From NCBI GenBank assembly GCA_016874915.1, contig VGSW01000015.1:1-36442 (forward strand): a stretch of DNA of 36,442 bases, in the 5' to 3' direction. Numbering within the stretch: the stretch's first letter is position 1; each line of letters begins with the position of its first letter. Of this stretch, positions 9,504 to 18,908 are shown one piece after another. The notes below the pieces were generated by a model. That model did no database searches. It saw nothing but the letters and a program-made list of their open reading frames with translations, and was not told the DNA's origin. Origin of the DNA: Deltaproteobacteria bacterium. GTDB taxonomy: Bacteria; Desulfobacterota; Desulfobaccia; Desulfobaccales; 0-14-0-80-60-11. Position numbers and translations under genes: made by a program.

Positions 9504-12500
9504 TAAGAAACCCAAAGGTGTTGAGGAACTACGAGAGATCATTGACACCCGGATGGACCGCCGGTGCTTCCTGAAGTCCACCGCCTTCCTGGGCGGCTCC
9601 CTGATGGCGACCCACTACCTGGCCCGGTTCGCCCAGGCCGCCGCCGGCGGGGTTGATTGGTCCACTCTGGACCTGCCCATCGGGGACGCCTATGTCCACC
9701 ATCTGCCGGAGAACCAGATTTATTCCGTCTGCCAGCAGTGCAACACCAACTGCGGCATCAAAGTGAAGCTGGTGGACGGGCTGGTGGCCAAGATCGACGG
9801 CAACCCTTACAGCCCCTGGACTATGACACCCCACATCCCCTATAAGACCCCCATCACCGAAGCCGCCACCATCGAAGGGTCCCTCTGCCCCAAGGGCCAG
9901 GCGGGCATCCAGGCCCTCTATGACCCGTATCGCATCGTCAAGGTGCTGAAACGGGCCGGGAAGCGGGGAGAAAACAAGTGGCAGACCATTCCCTTCGACC
10001 AGGCCCTTAACGAAATCGTCAACGGCGGCAACCTCTTCGGCGAAGGGCCGGTGGAGGGGCTAAAGGATATCCTGACCTTGCGGGATCCAAAGCTCGCCAA
10101 AGAACTGGCGGAAGATTCGGACCAGGTGGCCGCCAAAAAGATGGCCCTGGAGGACTTTAAGAAAAAACACGCGGCCCATCTCAAACACCTCATCGACCCG
10201 GACCACCCGGACCTGGGCCCCAAGAACAACCAGTTCTGCCTCAACTGGGGCCGCCTGAAGGCCGGCCGGGGCGATTTGCTGAAACGTTTCGCCGGCAACG
10301 CCATGGGGTCGGCCAACACCCACGGCCACACCACCGTCTGCCAGGGGTCGCTGTACTTCACCTGCAAAGCCATGAGTGACCAGTTCACGGAGGGCAAGTG
10401 GACCGGGGGCAGCAAGTTCTACTGGCAGGCGGACACCGGCAATTGCGAGTTCATTATGTTTGTGGGCGCCAGCCCTTATGAGGGCAACTATGGCCCGCCC
10501 CTTAGAGGGCAGAAGCTCACCCAGGGCCTCATTGACGGCCGTCTGAAGATCGCGGTGGTGGACCCCCGCTGCTCCAAGACCGCGGCCCGGGCCTGGAAGT
10601 GGCTGCCGGTCAAACCCAACGGCGTGGCCGCGGTGGCCTTTGGCATGATGCACTGGATCATCGAAAATAAGCGCTACGACGCCCGCTATCTCGCCAACGC
10701 CAACAAGGCCGCGGCCAAGGCCGACGGCGAGCCCACCTGGACCCAAACCGCCTGGCTGGTGAAGATTAAAGAAGACGGCGCCCCCGGGACTTTCCTGCGG
10801 GGCTCCGACCTGGGTCTGCCCAAGGAAAAGCGCGCCCAGAAGGAAGGCGGCGACTGGGAGTTTGATCCCTTTGTGGTGATGGTGGGCGGCCAGCCCAAAA
10901 CCTTCGACCCCAACAGCGACACCGAGGCGGTGGAGGGTGACCTTTTGGTGGATACCGAGATCAAGGGCATCCGGGTCAAAAGCGTGTTCCAGATCCTGAA
11001 GGAAACCGTCACCTCCAAGAAGCTGGCCGAATGGGCCAAAATAGCCGGGGTGGACCAGGAGGATCTGGTGGAGTTGGCCCGGGAATTCACCAGCCACGGC
11101 AAGCGGGCCGTAGCCGACATTCACCGGGGCGTCTCCCAGCACACTTCCGGGTTTTACAACGTCCTCGCTTACATGACCCTCAACGTCCTCATCGGCAACC
11201 ATGACTGGATGGGCGGCCTGGCCAAGGCCACCACCTTCGATATCATGGGGGAGAAGGAAGGGAGCAACAAGCCCTTCAATCTCGGCAAGCAGAGCGGCAA
11301 GCTCAAGACCTGGGGGGTGTCCATCATCCGCCACGAAAAGGCGTACGACAAGAGCACCATTTTCAAGGGCTTTCCGGCCAAGCGGCCCTGGTATCCTTTC
11401 GCCAGCGACATTTATCAGGAAGTCATTCCCAGCATGGGGGACGCGTATCCGTATTCCATCAAGGCCATGATGCTTTACATGGGCTCGCCGGTGTACTCTC
11501 TGCCCGCGGGTCACGAACTCATCAAGATCTTGACGGACCCCAAGAAAATCCCCCTGATCTTCGCTTCGGACATCGTCATCGGCGAAAGCACCATGTACGC
11601 GGACTACATCTTCCCGGACCTGACCTTCCTGGAGCGCTGGGAATTCTCCGGGTCCCACCCCTCGGTGACCCCCAAGGTGGCGCCTTTCCGGCAGCCCGTC
11701 TCCGCGCCCTTAACTGAAACGGTGACCGTATTCGGGGAGAAGATGCCCATCTCCATGGAATCCCTGGTGCTGGGCCTGGCGGAGAAACTGAAGCTCCCCG
11801 GCTTCGGCGAGAACGCCTTCGGCCCGGGGCTCCATTTGAAAAGGGACGAAGACCTGTACCTGCGAATGGTGGCCAATATCGCGTTCGGCGACAAGCCCGA
11901 CGGCTCCGAAAAGGTTACTGCGGCCAGCGCCGAGGAAATGAAGATCTTTGAGGCGGCCCGGCGTCATCTTCCCCCCACGGTATACGATCTGAACCGCTGG
12001 AAAGCGGTGGTGGGGCCGGATAATTGGCCTCTGGCGGTGTATGTCATGAACCGGGGCGGCCGCTTCCAGGAGTATGAGAAGGCCTACAAAGACGGCCAGT
12101 TGGCCAACAAGTACGGCAAACTGTTGGGCCTCTATTTCGACAAACTGGTCACCACCAAGAACTCCATGACCGGCAAGCCTTACGTGGGTCATGCCCACTT
12201 CATGGACGGTCCTCACGACGTCCTGATGCGCAAGCTTGATGACGAGGCTAAGGGGTTCGACCTTACCCTCATCACCCACCGCCACATCGCTCAATGCAAA
12301 TCCCGGACTCCTAGCAACTATTGGCTCCTGGCCCTGTATCCGGAAAATTTCATTGACATTTCTCCCGCGGATGCCCGGCGGCTGAAACTGGCGGATGGCG
12401 ACCCCGTTAAGGTCATCTCCCCCTCCAATGAGGAAGGCGTCTGGGACCTGGGGAATGGCCGCAAGAAACCCATGATCGGCAAGGTCCGTATCATCGAGGG

Positions 12501-12732
12501 CATCCGGCCCGGAGTGGCGGCCTTTTCCCTGGGCCACGGCCATTGGGCTTACGGATCAGAGAGCGTGGTCATCGACGGGGTGAAGATTCCCGGCGACTCC
12601 CGCCGGGCCACCGGGGTCCATGCCAATGCCGCCATGCGGGTGGACCCGGTTCTGAAAAACACCGGCCTGGTAGATTGCGTGGGCGGCAGCGCGGTGTTCT
12701 ACCAGACCCAGGTGAAGCTGGTGAAGGTTTAG
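9496..12732 (+). CDS. Molybdopterin oxidoreductase catalytic subunit, TtrA/ArrA/SrdA-clade (putative tetrathionate reductase-like), Tat-exported
   Basis: Tat-like MDRRCFLKSTAFLGG; 4Fe-4S motif CQQCNTNC...CPKGQAG; HTTVCQGSLYFTCKAMSD candidate Mo-ligand Cys region; 1078 aa. Substrate cannot be fixed from sequence alone. Confidence 0.85.
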   Translation: MSNKKPKGVEELREIIDTRMDRRCFLKSTAFLGGSLMATHYLARFAQAAAGGVDWSTLDLPIGDAYVHHLPENQIYSVCQQCNTNCGIKVKLVDGLVAKIDGNPYSPWTMTPHIPYKTPITEAATIEGSLCPKGQAGIQALYDPYRIVKVLKRAGKRGENKWQTIPFDQALNEIVNGGNLFGEGPVEGLKDILTLRDPKLAKELAEDSDQVAAKKMALEDFKKKHAAHLKHLIDPDHPDLGPKNNQFCLNWGRLKAGRGDLLKRFAGNAMGSANTHGHTTVCQGSLYFTCKAMSDQFTEGKWTGGSKFYWQADTGNCEFIMFVGASPYEGNYGPPLRGQKLTQGLIDGRLKIAVVDPRCSKTAARAWKWLPVKPNGVAAVAFGMMHWIIENKRYDARYLANANKAAAKADGEPTWTQTAWLVKIKEDGAPGTFLRGSDLGLPKEKRAQKEGGDWEFDPFVVMVGGQPKTFDPNSDTEAVEGDLLVDTEIKGIRVKSVFQILKETVTSKKLAEWAKIAGVDQEDLVELAREFTSHGKRAVADIHRGVSQHTSGFYNVLAYMTLNVLIGNHDWMGGLAKATTFDIMGEKEGSNKPFNLGKQSGKLKTWGVSIIRHEKAYDKSTIFKGFPAKRPWYPFASDIYQEVIPSMGDAYPYSIKAMMLYMGSPVYSLPAGHELIKILTDPKKIPLIFASDIVIGESTMYADYIFPDLTFLERWEFSGSHPSVTPKVAPFRQPVSAPLTETVTVFGEKMPISMESLVLGLAEKLKLPGFGENAFGPGLHLKRDEDLYLRMVANIAFGDKPDGSEKVTAASAEEMKIFEAARRHLPPTVYDLNRWKAVVGPDNWPLAVYVMNRGGRFQEYEKAYKDGQLANKYGKLLGLYFDKLVTTKNSMTGKPYVGHAHFMDGPHDVLMRKLDDEAKGFDLTLITHRHIAQCKSRTPSNYWLLALYPENFIDISPADARRLKLADGDPVKVISPSNEEGVWDLGNGRKKPMIGKVRIIEGIRPGVAAFSLGHGHWAYGSESVVIDGVKIPGDSRRATGVHANAAMRVDPVLKNTGLVDCVGGSAVFYQTQVKLVKV

Positions 12733-12816
12733 TTTTCAGCTTTCAGCGCTCAGCGGTCAGCATTCAAATACTTCTCCTGGCTGAAAGCTGAATGCTGATA
12801 GCTGATAGCTAATAAG
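12732..12816. repeat. Inverted heptamer-array pair (TTTCAGC-type / CTGAAAG-type)
   Basis: AGTTTTCAGCTTTCAGCGCTCAGCGGTCAGC ... CTGAAAGCTGAATGCTGATAGCTGATAGCTAATAAG; begins at the TAG stop of the Mo enzyme. Confidence 0.9.
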
Positions 12817-12824
12817 AGGCAAGA

Positions 12825-13526
12825 ATGAAACCCTTTGAAGAATTATTAGCTGAATCCGTCGCGGCCCACGGCCACCTCTGCCCCGGGCAGGTGGTGGGGG
12901 TGCGCATGGCCCTCCTGGGCTTGCGTCTCCTGGATTTCCAAGCCCCCCCTACCCTTCCCCAGCTCAAACAGCTAATCGTCTTCGTGGAGATGGACCGCTG
13001 CACCGGAGACGCGGTGGCCCACACCACCGGGGTCAAACTGGGGCGGCGGTCCCTGAAGTTCGTGGATTACGGCATCATGGCCGCCACCTTTGTCAATCTG
13101 GCAACGGACCAGGCCTTCCGGGTCATTTCCACGGAGGAGTCCCGGGACCTGGCCATGCTTTATGCCCCGGGGGAACCGGACCCTTACCGCCGGCAACTGC
13201 AGGCTTACAAAGTCATGCCGGAGTGCGTCATGTTTCGGGTTCAGGAGGTGAAGGTGGACCTTACCCCCTTTGACCTGCCCGGACCCACCCGCCGGAAAGC
13301 CATCTGCGGGAAGTGTGGGCAGGTGGTGCGGGATAACCGGGAAGTGAAGCAAAACGGCGCGGTTTACTGCCGGCCGTGCGCCTTGGGGGCCTATTTCACC
13401 CAGGCCCGGGAGATCGCCTGGCCGGAGATGAACCTGGCCCCCGCCCCGGCCCCAAAGCCAGGTCAGCCCATTGACTTAGACCCGCCTGGGGGCTTGCCCC
13501 GAGTGGGATGCCATACGGGGACGTGA
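12825..13526 (+). CDS. FmdE-family protein with C-terminal zinc ribbon
   Basis: AHGHLCPGQVVGVRMALLGL, DRCTGDAVAHTTG, zinc ribbon CGKCGQVVRDN...YCRPC. Confidence 0.85.
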   Translation: MKPFEELLAESVAAHGHLCPGQVVGVRMALLGLRLLDFQAPPTLPQLKQLIVFVEMDRCTGDAVAHTTGVKLGRRSLKFVDYGIMAATFVNLATDQAFRVISTEESRDLAMLYAPGEPDPYRRQLQAYKVMPECVMFRVQEVKVDLTPFDLPGPTRRKAICGKCGQVVRDNREVKQNGAVYCRPCALGAYFTQAREIAWPEMNLAPAPAPKPGQPIDLDPPGGLPRVGCHTGT

Positions 13527-13527
13527 G

Positions 13528-14559
13528 ATGATTAAAACCGTTAAATTGGAAGACGCGGTGGGTCTCGAACTGGCACACGATATCACCGAGATCCGGCCGG
13601 GGGAGTTTAAAGGGCCGGCCTTCCGCCACGGCCATAAGGTCTGCGAAGACGACATCTGCCGCCTTCAGCGCCTGGGGAAAAATCACCTGTATGTGCTTGA
13701 CCTGGAAGAGGATGAAATCCACGAAAACGAAGCTGCCGCCATCCTGGCCGGGGCCTTGGCCGGAGAGGGAGTGTTGTGGGAAAACAACCCCCGGGAAGGC
13801 AAGATAGACCTGTATGCCGCTTATAACGGCCTTCTTCAGGTGGACGTCCCTTCCCTGGCCGCGTTTAATCTGGTGGATGAAGTCATGTGCGCCACCCTGC
13901 ACAACCACACCCTGGTGCGCCAGGGTGAAAGAGTGGCCGCCACTCGGGCCATTCCCCTCATCATGAAACGGGCCGCCATCGAACGGGCCGTGGCCGTGGC
14001 CCGACATAATGGCGGGGTGCTGTCCGTCACTCCTTTGAGGCAGGCCCGGGCCGGCCTCATCATCACCGGCAATGAAGTCTATCATGGCCTGATCCAGGAT
14101 CGTTTCGCTCCCATTCTTACCCGGAAAGTGACGTCCCTGGGGTCGGAAGTGGCGGCGGTGGACTTTCTCCCGGACGACGCCCCGGCCATTGCCCGCACCA
14201 TCCGGAACCGCCTGGATCAGGGCTGCGACTTGCTGATGCTCACCGGCGGCATGAGCGTCGATCCCGATGACGTCACCCGCCACGGCATCCGTATGGCCGG
14301 AGCCGCGGAGGTGCACTACGGCACCGCGGTGCTCCCCGGCGCCATGTTTTTGGTAGCATATGTGGGCCAGGCGGCCATTTTGGGAGTTCCGGCCTGCGCC
14401 CTCCATCACCCGGTGACGGTGTTGGACCTGGTATTGCCTCGGGTTCTGGCGGGAGAGCGTCTGGGCAGAACCGAACTCGCCCTGCTGGGGCATGGAGGTT
14501 TGTGCCGGGATTGCCATGATTGCACTTACCCCCACTGCCCCTTTGGGAAAGGATTGTAA
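13528..14559 (+). CDS. MoeA/MogA-like molybdopterin-binding domain protein
   Basis: LIITGNEVYHG, LLMLTGGMSVDPDDVTRHGIR, GVPACALHHPVTVLDLVLPR; Cys-rich C-terminus CRDCHDCTYPHCPFG. Confidence 0.8.
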   Translation: MIKTVKLEDAVGLELAHDITEIRPGEFKGPAFRHGHKVCEDDICRLQRLGKNHLYVLDLEEDEIHENEAAAILAGALAGEGVLWENNPREGKIDLYAAYNGLLQVDVPSLAAFNLVDEVMCATLHNHTLVRQGERVAATRAIPLIMKRAAIERAVAVARHNGGVLSVTPLRQARAGLIITGNEVYHGLIQDRFAPILTRKVTSLGSEVAAVDFLPDDAPAIARTIRNRLDQGCDLLMLTGGMSVDPDDVTRHGIRMAGAAEVHYGTAVLPGAMFLVAYVGQAAILGVPACALHHPVTVLDLVLPRVLAGERLGRTELALLGHGGLCRDCHDCTYPHCPFGKGL

Positions 14560-14750
14560 AAAGCTGTCAGCTATCAGCCGTAAGCGGTCAGCTAAGAAAC
14601 GTAATTCAGATCTTTTAAGGCTGAAAGCTGATAGCTGATTGCTAACACGCTATTGTAAAAAGCTGTCAGCTATCAGCCGTAAGCGGTCAGCTAAGAAACG
14701 TAATTCAGATCTTTTAAGGCTGAAAGCTGATAGCTGATTGCTAACACGCT
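14553..14750. repeat. Perfect 2 x 99-bp tandem direct duplication (14553-14651 and 14652-14750)
   Basis: Both copies read ATTGTAAAAAGCTGTCAGC...GATTGCTAACACGCT with no difference seen; each contains an inverted heptamer-array pair. Confidence 0.93.
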
Positions 14751-14765
14751 TCAGGTGACCGGCAA

Positions 14766-15743
14766 ATGCAAGAGGACGCGTTCCCGGAAATCAATTACTT
14801 GCGGCTGTCCCTCACGGACCGCTGCAATCTCCGTTGTTTCTACTGCACTTACTGGCAGGAATTTCAAAAATTGCCGCCGGGAGAAATCCTGACTTACGAG
14901 GAACTGCTGCGCCTGGCCGGGGTGGCCGCCCAGGCCGGCATCCGCAAGGTCCGGCTCACCGGGGGCGAGCCCCTGACGCGCCGGGGAGTGGTGCAATTCC
15001 TGGCGAGGCTCTGCCAGATACCGGGTATCCGGGAGGTCTGTCTCACCACCAACGGGGTGCGGCTCCCGGAGATGGCATCGGACCTATACCAGGCGGGCTT
15101 GCGCCACCTCAATATCAGTCTGGACACTTTGCAGCGGTCTCGGTACCGCCGCATCACCGGCCAGGATAATCTGTTGGAAGTCCTGGCCGGACTGGAAGAG
15201 GCTTTGGACCTGGGCTTCCACCCCATCAAAATAAACTGCGTGGTCTTAAAGAGCATCAATGACGGGGAACTGCTGGACCTGGCCCTTCTGGCCCGGGACC
15301 GCCCCTTGCAGGTGCGTTTCATTGAGCTGATGCCCACTGCCCACCGCCGCCAATGGCAGCGCCATTTTATGCCCATAGTTGAAGCCCGGCGGCGCCTGTC
15401 AGGCTTGGGCCCGGCAACCCTGGTGGCGTCTTCCGCCACCGCCGGCCCGGCGCGCCTCTTCCGCTACCCGGGTTTCCGGGGAGAATTAGGCTTCATCAGC
15501 CCTCTCAGCCAACACCACTGCCTCTCCTGCAACCGCGTCCGCCTCACCGCGGCGGGGAAGCTGCGCCCCTGCCTCCTGGGAAACTCGGAAATCGATTTCA
15601 AAGGTCCTCTGCGCCAGGGGGCTTCGGACCGCCTCCTGGCCCACCTCTTTCAAGAAGCCCTCCACCTGAAGGCGTTTGAAACCGGCCGCCCCCTCATGAA
15701 ATCCCCTTGGACTGGCGCCGCCATGGCCAGCATCGGGGGCTAA
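14766..15743 (+). CDS. moaA: GTP 3',8-cyclase (radical SAM), molybdenum cofactor biosynthesis
   Basis: Radical SAM CNLRCFYC, TGGEPLTR, C-terminal cluster CLSCNRVRLTAAGKLRPCL, GG terminus (SIGG). Confidence 0.93.
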   Translation: MQEDAFPEINYLRLSLTDRCNLRCFYCTYWQEFQKLPPGEILTYEELLRLAGVAAQAGIRKVRLTGGEPLTRRGVVQFLARLCQIPGIREVCLTTNGVRLPEMASDLYQAGLRHLNISLDTLQRSRYRRITGQDNLLEVLAGLEEALDLGFHPIKINCVVLKSINDGELLDLALLARDRPLQVRFIELMPTAHRRQWQRHFMPIVEARRRLSGLGPATLVASSATAGPARLFRYPGFRGELGFISPLSQHHCLSCNRVRLTAAGKLRPCLLGNSEIDFKGPLRQGASDRLLAHLFQEALHLKAFETGRPLMKSPWTGAAMASIGG

Positions 15744-15813
15744 TCCTGTTTCAGGTCCGATTCCCAGGCTTACTAACCCATTTCTTTGAGGGGGGGGCGC
15801 AGTCCCGCTTTTT

Positions 15814-15858
15814 CTTTCTCTGTGTCCACCTCTGTGTCCTCTGTGTCTCGGTGGTTAG
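15814..15858. repeat. CTCTGTGTC-type dispersed intergenic repeat
   Basis: TTTCTCTGTGTCCACCTCTGTGTCCTCTGTGTCTCGGTGGTTA; related to the repeat at 19893-19930. Confidence 0.55.
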
Positions 15859-15932
15859 CAGTGATCCATTTCATGGGTTTTTGACGCACCCCTTGCTCCC
15901 GGCCCTGGCCAGCCCTTATATTAGAAGGTGTC

Positions 15933-16706
15933 ATGAAATACTTCCTCATCTGCCTAACGGCCTTTCTGGTCTCGGGGTTGACCCTGTTCTCAGGGTTCGG
16001 CCTGGGCACCATTTTGATGCCGGTCCTGGCCCTGTTCTTTCCCGTGGGCACCGCCATCGCCCTGGCCGCGGTAGTGCATCTGTGCAACAATTTGTTCAAG
16101 CTGGCCCTGTTGGGCAAGCATGCGGATAGGACGATTATTTATAAATTCGGCCTCCCGGCCATCCTGGCAGCTTATGTTGGAGCCGAGGCCCTTTTGTGGC
16201 TTTCCCATCTCAAACCCCTGTTCACTTACCAGTTATTCGGCCGCAGCCTTCAGGTCATGCCCCTGAAGCTGGTGGTGGCGGTTCTCATGGTGGTGTTTGC
16301 CCTGATGGAAGTTTGGCCCCGGCTGGCCAACTTCTCCTTAGACCCGAAGTATCTGCCCCTGGGCGGGGTTTTGAGCGGCTTTTTCGGCGGCCTCTCAGGG
16401 CATCAGGGGGCGTTGCGCAGCGCCTTCCTCCTGCGCTGCGGCCTGTCCAAAGAAAGCTTCATCGGCACCGGCGTGGTGGTCGCCTGCCTGGTGGACTTCT
16501 CCCGATTGCTGGTGTACCGGGCAAGCTTTCTCTCGGGTTCAGTGGCGGGAGAGGGCCTGCTCCTTGCGGCCACCGTCCTGGCCGCGTTCAGCGGCGCCTT
16601 CCTGGGCAACCGCCTGCTCAAGAAAGTGACCATGCGGTTCATCCAGATATTGGTGGCCATAATGCTGCTGGGCATTGCCGGGGGTTTGGGGATGGGGCTG
16701 ATTTAG
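15933..16706 (+). CDS. TSUP (TauE/SafE) family sulfite/anion exporter-like membrane protein
   Basis: Polytopic; GGVLSGFFGGLSGHQGALRSAFL motif typical of TSUP. Confidence 0.83.
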   Translation: MKYFLICLTAFLVSGLTLFSGFGLGTILMPVLALFFPVGTAIALAAVVHLCNNLFKLALLGKHADRTIIYKFGLPAILAAYVGAEALLWLSHLKPLFTYQLFGRSLQVMPLKLVVAVLMVVFALMEVWPRLANFSLDPKYLPLGGVLSGFFGGLSGHQGALRSAFLLRCGLSKESFIGTGVVVACLVDFSRLLVYRASFLSGSVAGEGLLLAATVLAAFSGAFLGNRLLKKVTMRFIQILVAIMLLGIAGGLGMGLI

Positions 16707-16707
16707 C

Positions 16708-16734
16708 TTTCAATTTTCAGTTTTCAGTTTTTCG
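16708..16734 (+). repeat. Heptamer array TTTCAGT after the TSUP stop
   Basis: TTTCAATTTTCAGTTTTCAGTTTTTCG. Confidence 0.8.
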
Positions 16735-16811
16735 ATATGGTGCGGCGGCGCGTCCATCCACGGCCCCCAACTTGGGCTTTCTCCTTGTCTTTGATAAAAT
16801 AAGATTTCCTT

Positions 16812-17030
16812 ATGAAAAAAAACCTTGCTGACATCATTTTACTCATCGTGGGCCTGGGGGTCATGGTTTTCCTGCTTTACCTCACGGCCATCAGCGCAGG
16901 CTGGGTCCAGTTGCTGTGCATTCTGGGGACCGCGGTGGTGTATTTCGGCTGGCACCGGACACTGCTCCGGCTAGGCTGGCGGCTTTCCGGCAAGGACCCC
17001 GATGATTTTGACTTCCATTTTCCCGGTTAA
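16812..17030 (+). CDS. Small two-TM membrane protein
   Basis: 72 aa, two hydrophobic segments; overlaps the start of the following methyltransferase. Confidence 0.6.
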   Translation: MKKNLADIILLIVGLGVMVFLLYLTAISAGWVQLLCILGTAVVYFGWHRTLLRLGWRLSGKDPDDFDFHFPG

Positions 17031-17646
17031 ACATGTGGAACCCCCGGCGTGGCTATATGCCCCTATGGCCCGACGGTTCTTTCATCGCCTGGTGTACCGC
17101 CGCTTTGCCGGGGACCTGGCCGCAAGTCTGCCTCCTGGGGCCAGTCTCCTGGACGTAGGCACCGGCCCGGGCTATCTCCTGGACCTGTTGGTCCGGCAGC
17201 ACCCGGGTCTGCACGCCTTCGGTGTGGATATCGATTACGGGATGCTCTGCCGGGGGCCGGCTCCGGCGCAGTTCACCCCGGTGGTGGGTGACGCCCAGGC
17301 CCTACCCTTCCAACCCGGGGCCTTCCACCAGGTGCTGGCCACCTTCAGCCTCCATATCTGGCCCCGGAAAGCCGTGGGCCTCCGGGAAATCCTGCGGGTC
17401 CTGCGGCCCGGCGGCCGGGCCTGGCTCTATGAAATGCAGCGGGAAGCCTCAGCCGCGGCTCTCCGGGCCTTCGCCCGAGATTTGGGCCTCCCCTTTCCCC
17501 TGGTATATCCGGTCTTCAAGGCGCTGAGCTGGCACCACTCCATGGGGGCTGGGGAATTGGCGGGCCTTATCCGGGAGGCGGGGGCGGAGCGGTGGCGCCT
17601 GAGGACGGTGCACCACGTCTTTTGGCGAATTGAACTGGCGGGCTAA
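17002..17646 (+). CDS. Class I SAM-dependent methyltransferase
   Basis: SLLDVGTGPGYLLDLL motif I; VVGDAQALPFQPGAF; ILRVLRPGGRAWLYE. Confidence 0.85.
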   Translation: MILTSIFPVKHVEPPAWLYAPMARRFFHRLVYRRFAGDLAASLPPGASLLDVGTGPGYLLDLLVRQHPGLHAFGVDIDYGMLCRGPAPAQFTPVVGDAQALPFQPGAFHQVLATFSLHIWPRKAVGLREILRVLRPGGRAWLYEMQREASAAALRAFARDLGLPFPLVYPVFKALSWHHSMGAGELAGLIREAGAERWRLRTVHHVFWRIELAG

Positions 17647-17769
17647 AGGTTTAATGCCGAGTTGCGGTCAAACGACAACTTATGTAGGAGCGGACCTGCG
17701 TGTCCGCCTCATGCAGATTTATGCAGTTATCAACGCAACTCGGTATTAACCTTTCCCCCTTTTCCCCTT

Positions 17770-18636
17770 TTACCCCTCATCACTAACCCCCCGGCAGAAC
17801 CCAAAAGCCCCCAGGGAGACGCCCAAGGCCCGCGCCACCGGTGCACACTTGGCCTGTAAAAGAAAAAAGACCCGGGGGTCGTTTCTGTGGCTCATGGTCT
17901 CAAAGTGGCCCATGCCTTTGGCTATGATGACCCGGGCCTGTTTAAACAGCTCCCGGAACTCCAGGCTGACCCGGTCCAACTCCAGGCCCACGGTGGGGGC
18001 GCCGGTATCCGCCACCGGTTCCAGGGCCTTCCCCAGGCCCGAGGCGTACAGGTCCTCCCGGGTCAAATCGTTTTGAATCGGCCCGTTTTTCACCACGTAG
18101 CGTACGTCCCCGCCCCGGCTCCTGAGGTGCTCCACCAGGAGCCGGTCGAAGAACTGTTCCCCGGCATTGTCGGCCAGATAGAGAATAAGCCCCGGCCCCC
18201 GGGCCAATTCCTTAATAAGCTCAACTTGATGAGAGATTTCAAATTCCACCTTGGAAAGAATCTGCTCCCTGACCTCGGCTTCGTCCCGGAAAAAATCCAC
18301 CGCATTGCCCAGGACCGCCAGCTTCAGCAGGGAACACAGGTCCCGGCCATAGGCCGGAGCCACCTGCTCGTACAGGCTCGCCAGAAACGCGGTCTCTGAC
18401 GCTTTCCGGGATTTGAAGGGATCGGGATTGCCGGTGATTTCCTGGATGGCCAAATGATAGAGGTTGGCGATGCGGGCCGGAATCGCCCCGGGCCGGAACT
18501 CCCGGGCGATGATTTCATGGGCCGCCCGGCGGGCCTGGCTTTGAACCTTCGAATCCGGGACGGCCAGCCCCACGGTCAACTCCACCAGGCGCTCCAGGCA
18601 GCCTTGGCACTCCGGCCGGATTTCCATGGGTTTCAT
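17770..18636 (-). CDS. DUF89 / ARMT1-like damage-control phosphatase family
   Basis: PECQGCLERLVELT, LILYLADNAGEQFFDRLL, VVKNGPIQNDLTREDL, VIIAKGMGHFETM; MKPMEIRPEC start preferred over the ORF start at 18660. Confidence 0.85.
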   Translation of the reverse strand: MKPMEIRPECQGCLERLVELTVGLAVPDSKVQSQARRAAHEIIAREFRPGAIPARIANLYHLAIQEITGNPDPFKSRKASETAFLASLYEQVAPAYGRDLCSLLKLAVLGNAVDFFRDEAEVREQILSKVEFEISHQVELIKELARGPGLILYLADNAGEQFFDRLLVEHLRSRGGDVRYVVKNGPIQNDLTREDLYASGLGKALEPVADTGAPTVGLELDRVSLEFRELFKQARVIIAKGMGHFETMSHRNDPRVFFLLQAKCAPVARALGVSLGAFGFCRGVSDEG

Positions 18637-18651
18637 AGTAGGCAGTTTGTT

Positions 18652-18705
18652 CCTGACCACTGATCACTGATCACTGGTTACTGGTTACTGATTACTGGTT
18701 AGTAA
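18652..18705. repeat. Heptamer array CTGATCA/CTGGTTA
   Basis: CTGACCA CTGATCA CTGATCA CTGGTTA CTGGTTA CTGATTA CTGGTTA. Confidence 0.9.
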
Positions 18706-18780
18706 TATTCTACGTTAACTCAGGAGTTGACTGGATGCCAAAATAAAAGGACGGCGCTTCCGCCGCCCCGGTGCTTTCCA

Positions 18781-18855
18781 TGGTAGGCACGCCGGGATTT
18801 GAACCCGGGACCCCTACCGCGTCAAGGTAGTGCTCTCCCCCTGAGCTACGTGCCT
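18781..18855 (-). tRNA. tRNA-Val (anticodon GAC)
   Basis: Reverse complement AGGCACGTAGCTCAGGGGGAGAGCACTACCTTGACGCGGTAGGGGTCCCGGGTTCAAATCCCGGCGTGCCTACCA: 7-bp acceptor, anticodon loop TTGACGC, GGTTCAAATCC T-arm, encoded CCA. Confidence 0.95.
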
Positions 18856-18908
18856 GTGAGTTTTTTATATCCCGGAAACCCGGCCCTCGTCAAGAGGGTA
18901 TTGGATTT

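Noticed and set aside
10060-11658. 532-aa minus-strand ORF antisense to the Mo catalytic subunit
   Set aside because: Overlaps a well-supported coding sequence with strong family motifs; antisense open frames are expected in GC-rich DNA and the translation is Gly/His/Pro-rich with no motif.
13396-14535. 379-aa minus-strand ORF antisense to the MoeA-like gene
   Set aside because: Shadow ORF of a GC-rich gene; the plus frame has clear molybdopterin-binding motifs.
14560-14765. Moco riboswitch upstream of moaA
   Set aside because: The leader is entirely accounted for by the duplicated heptamer-array element; no Moco riboswitch consensus was recognised.
15707-16129. 140-aa plus ORF overlapping the moaA end and TSUP start
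   Set aside because: Runs through a dispersed repeat and out of frame over the TSUP gene; no homology features.
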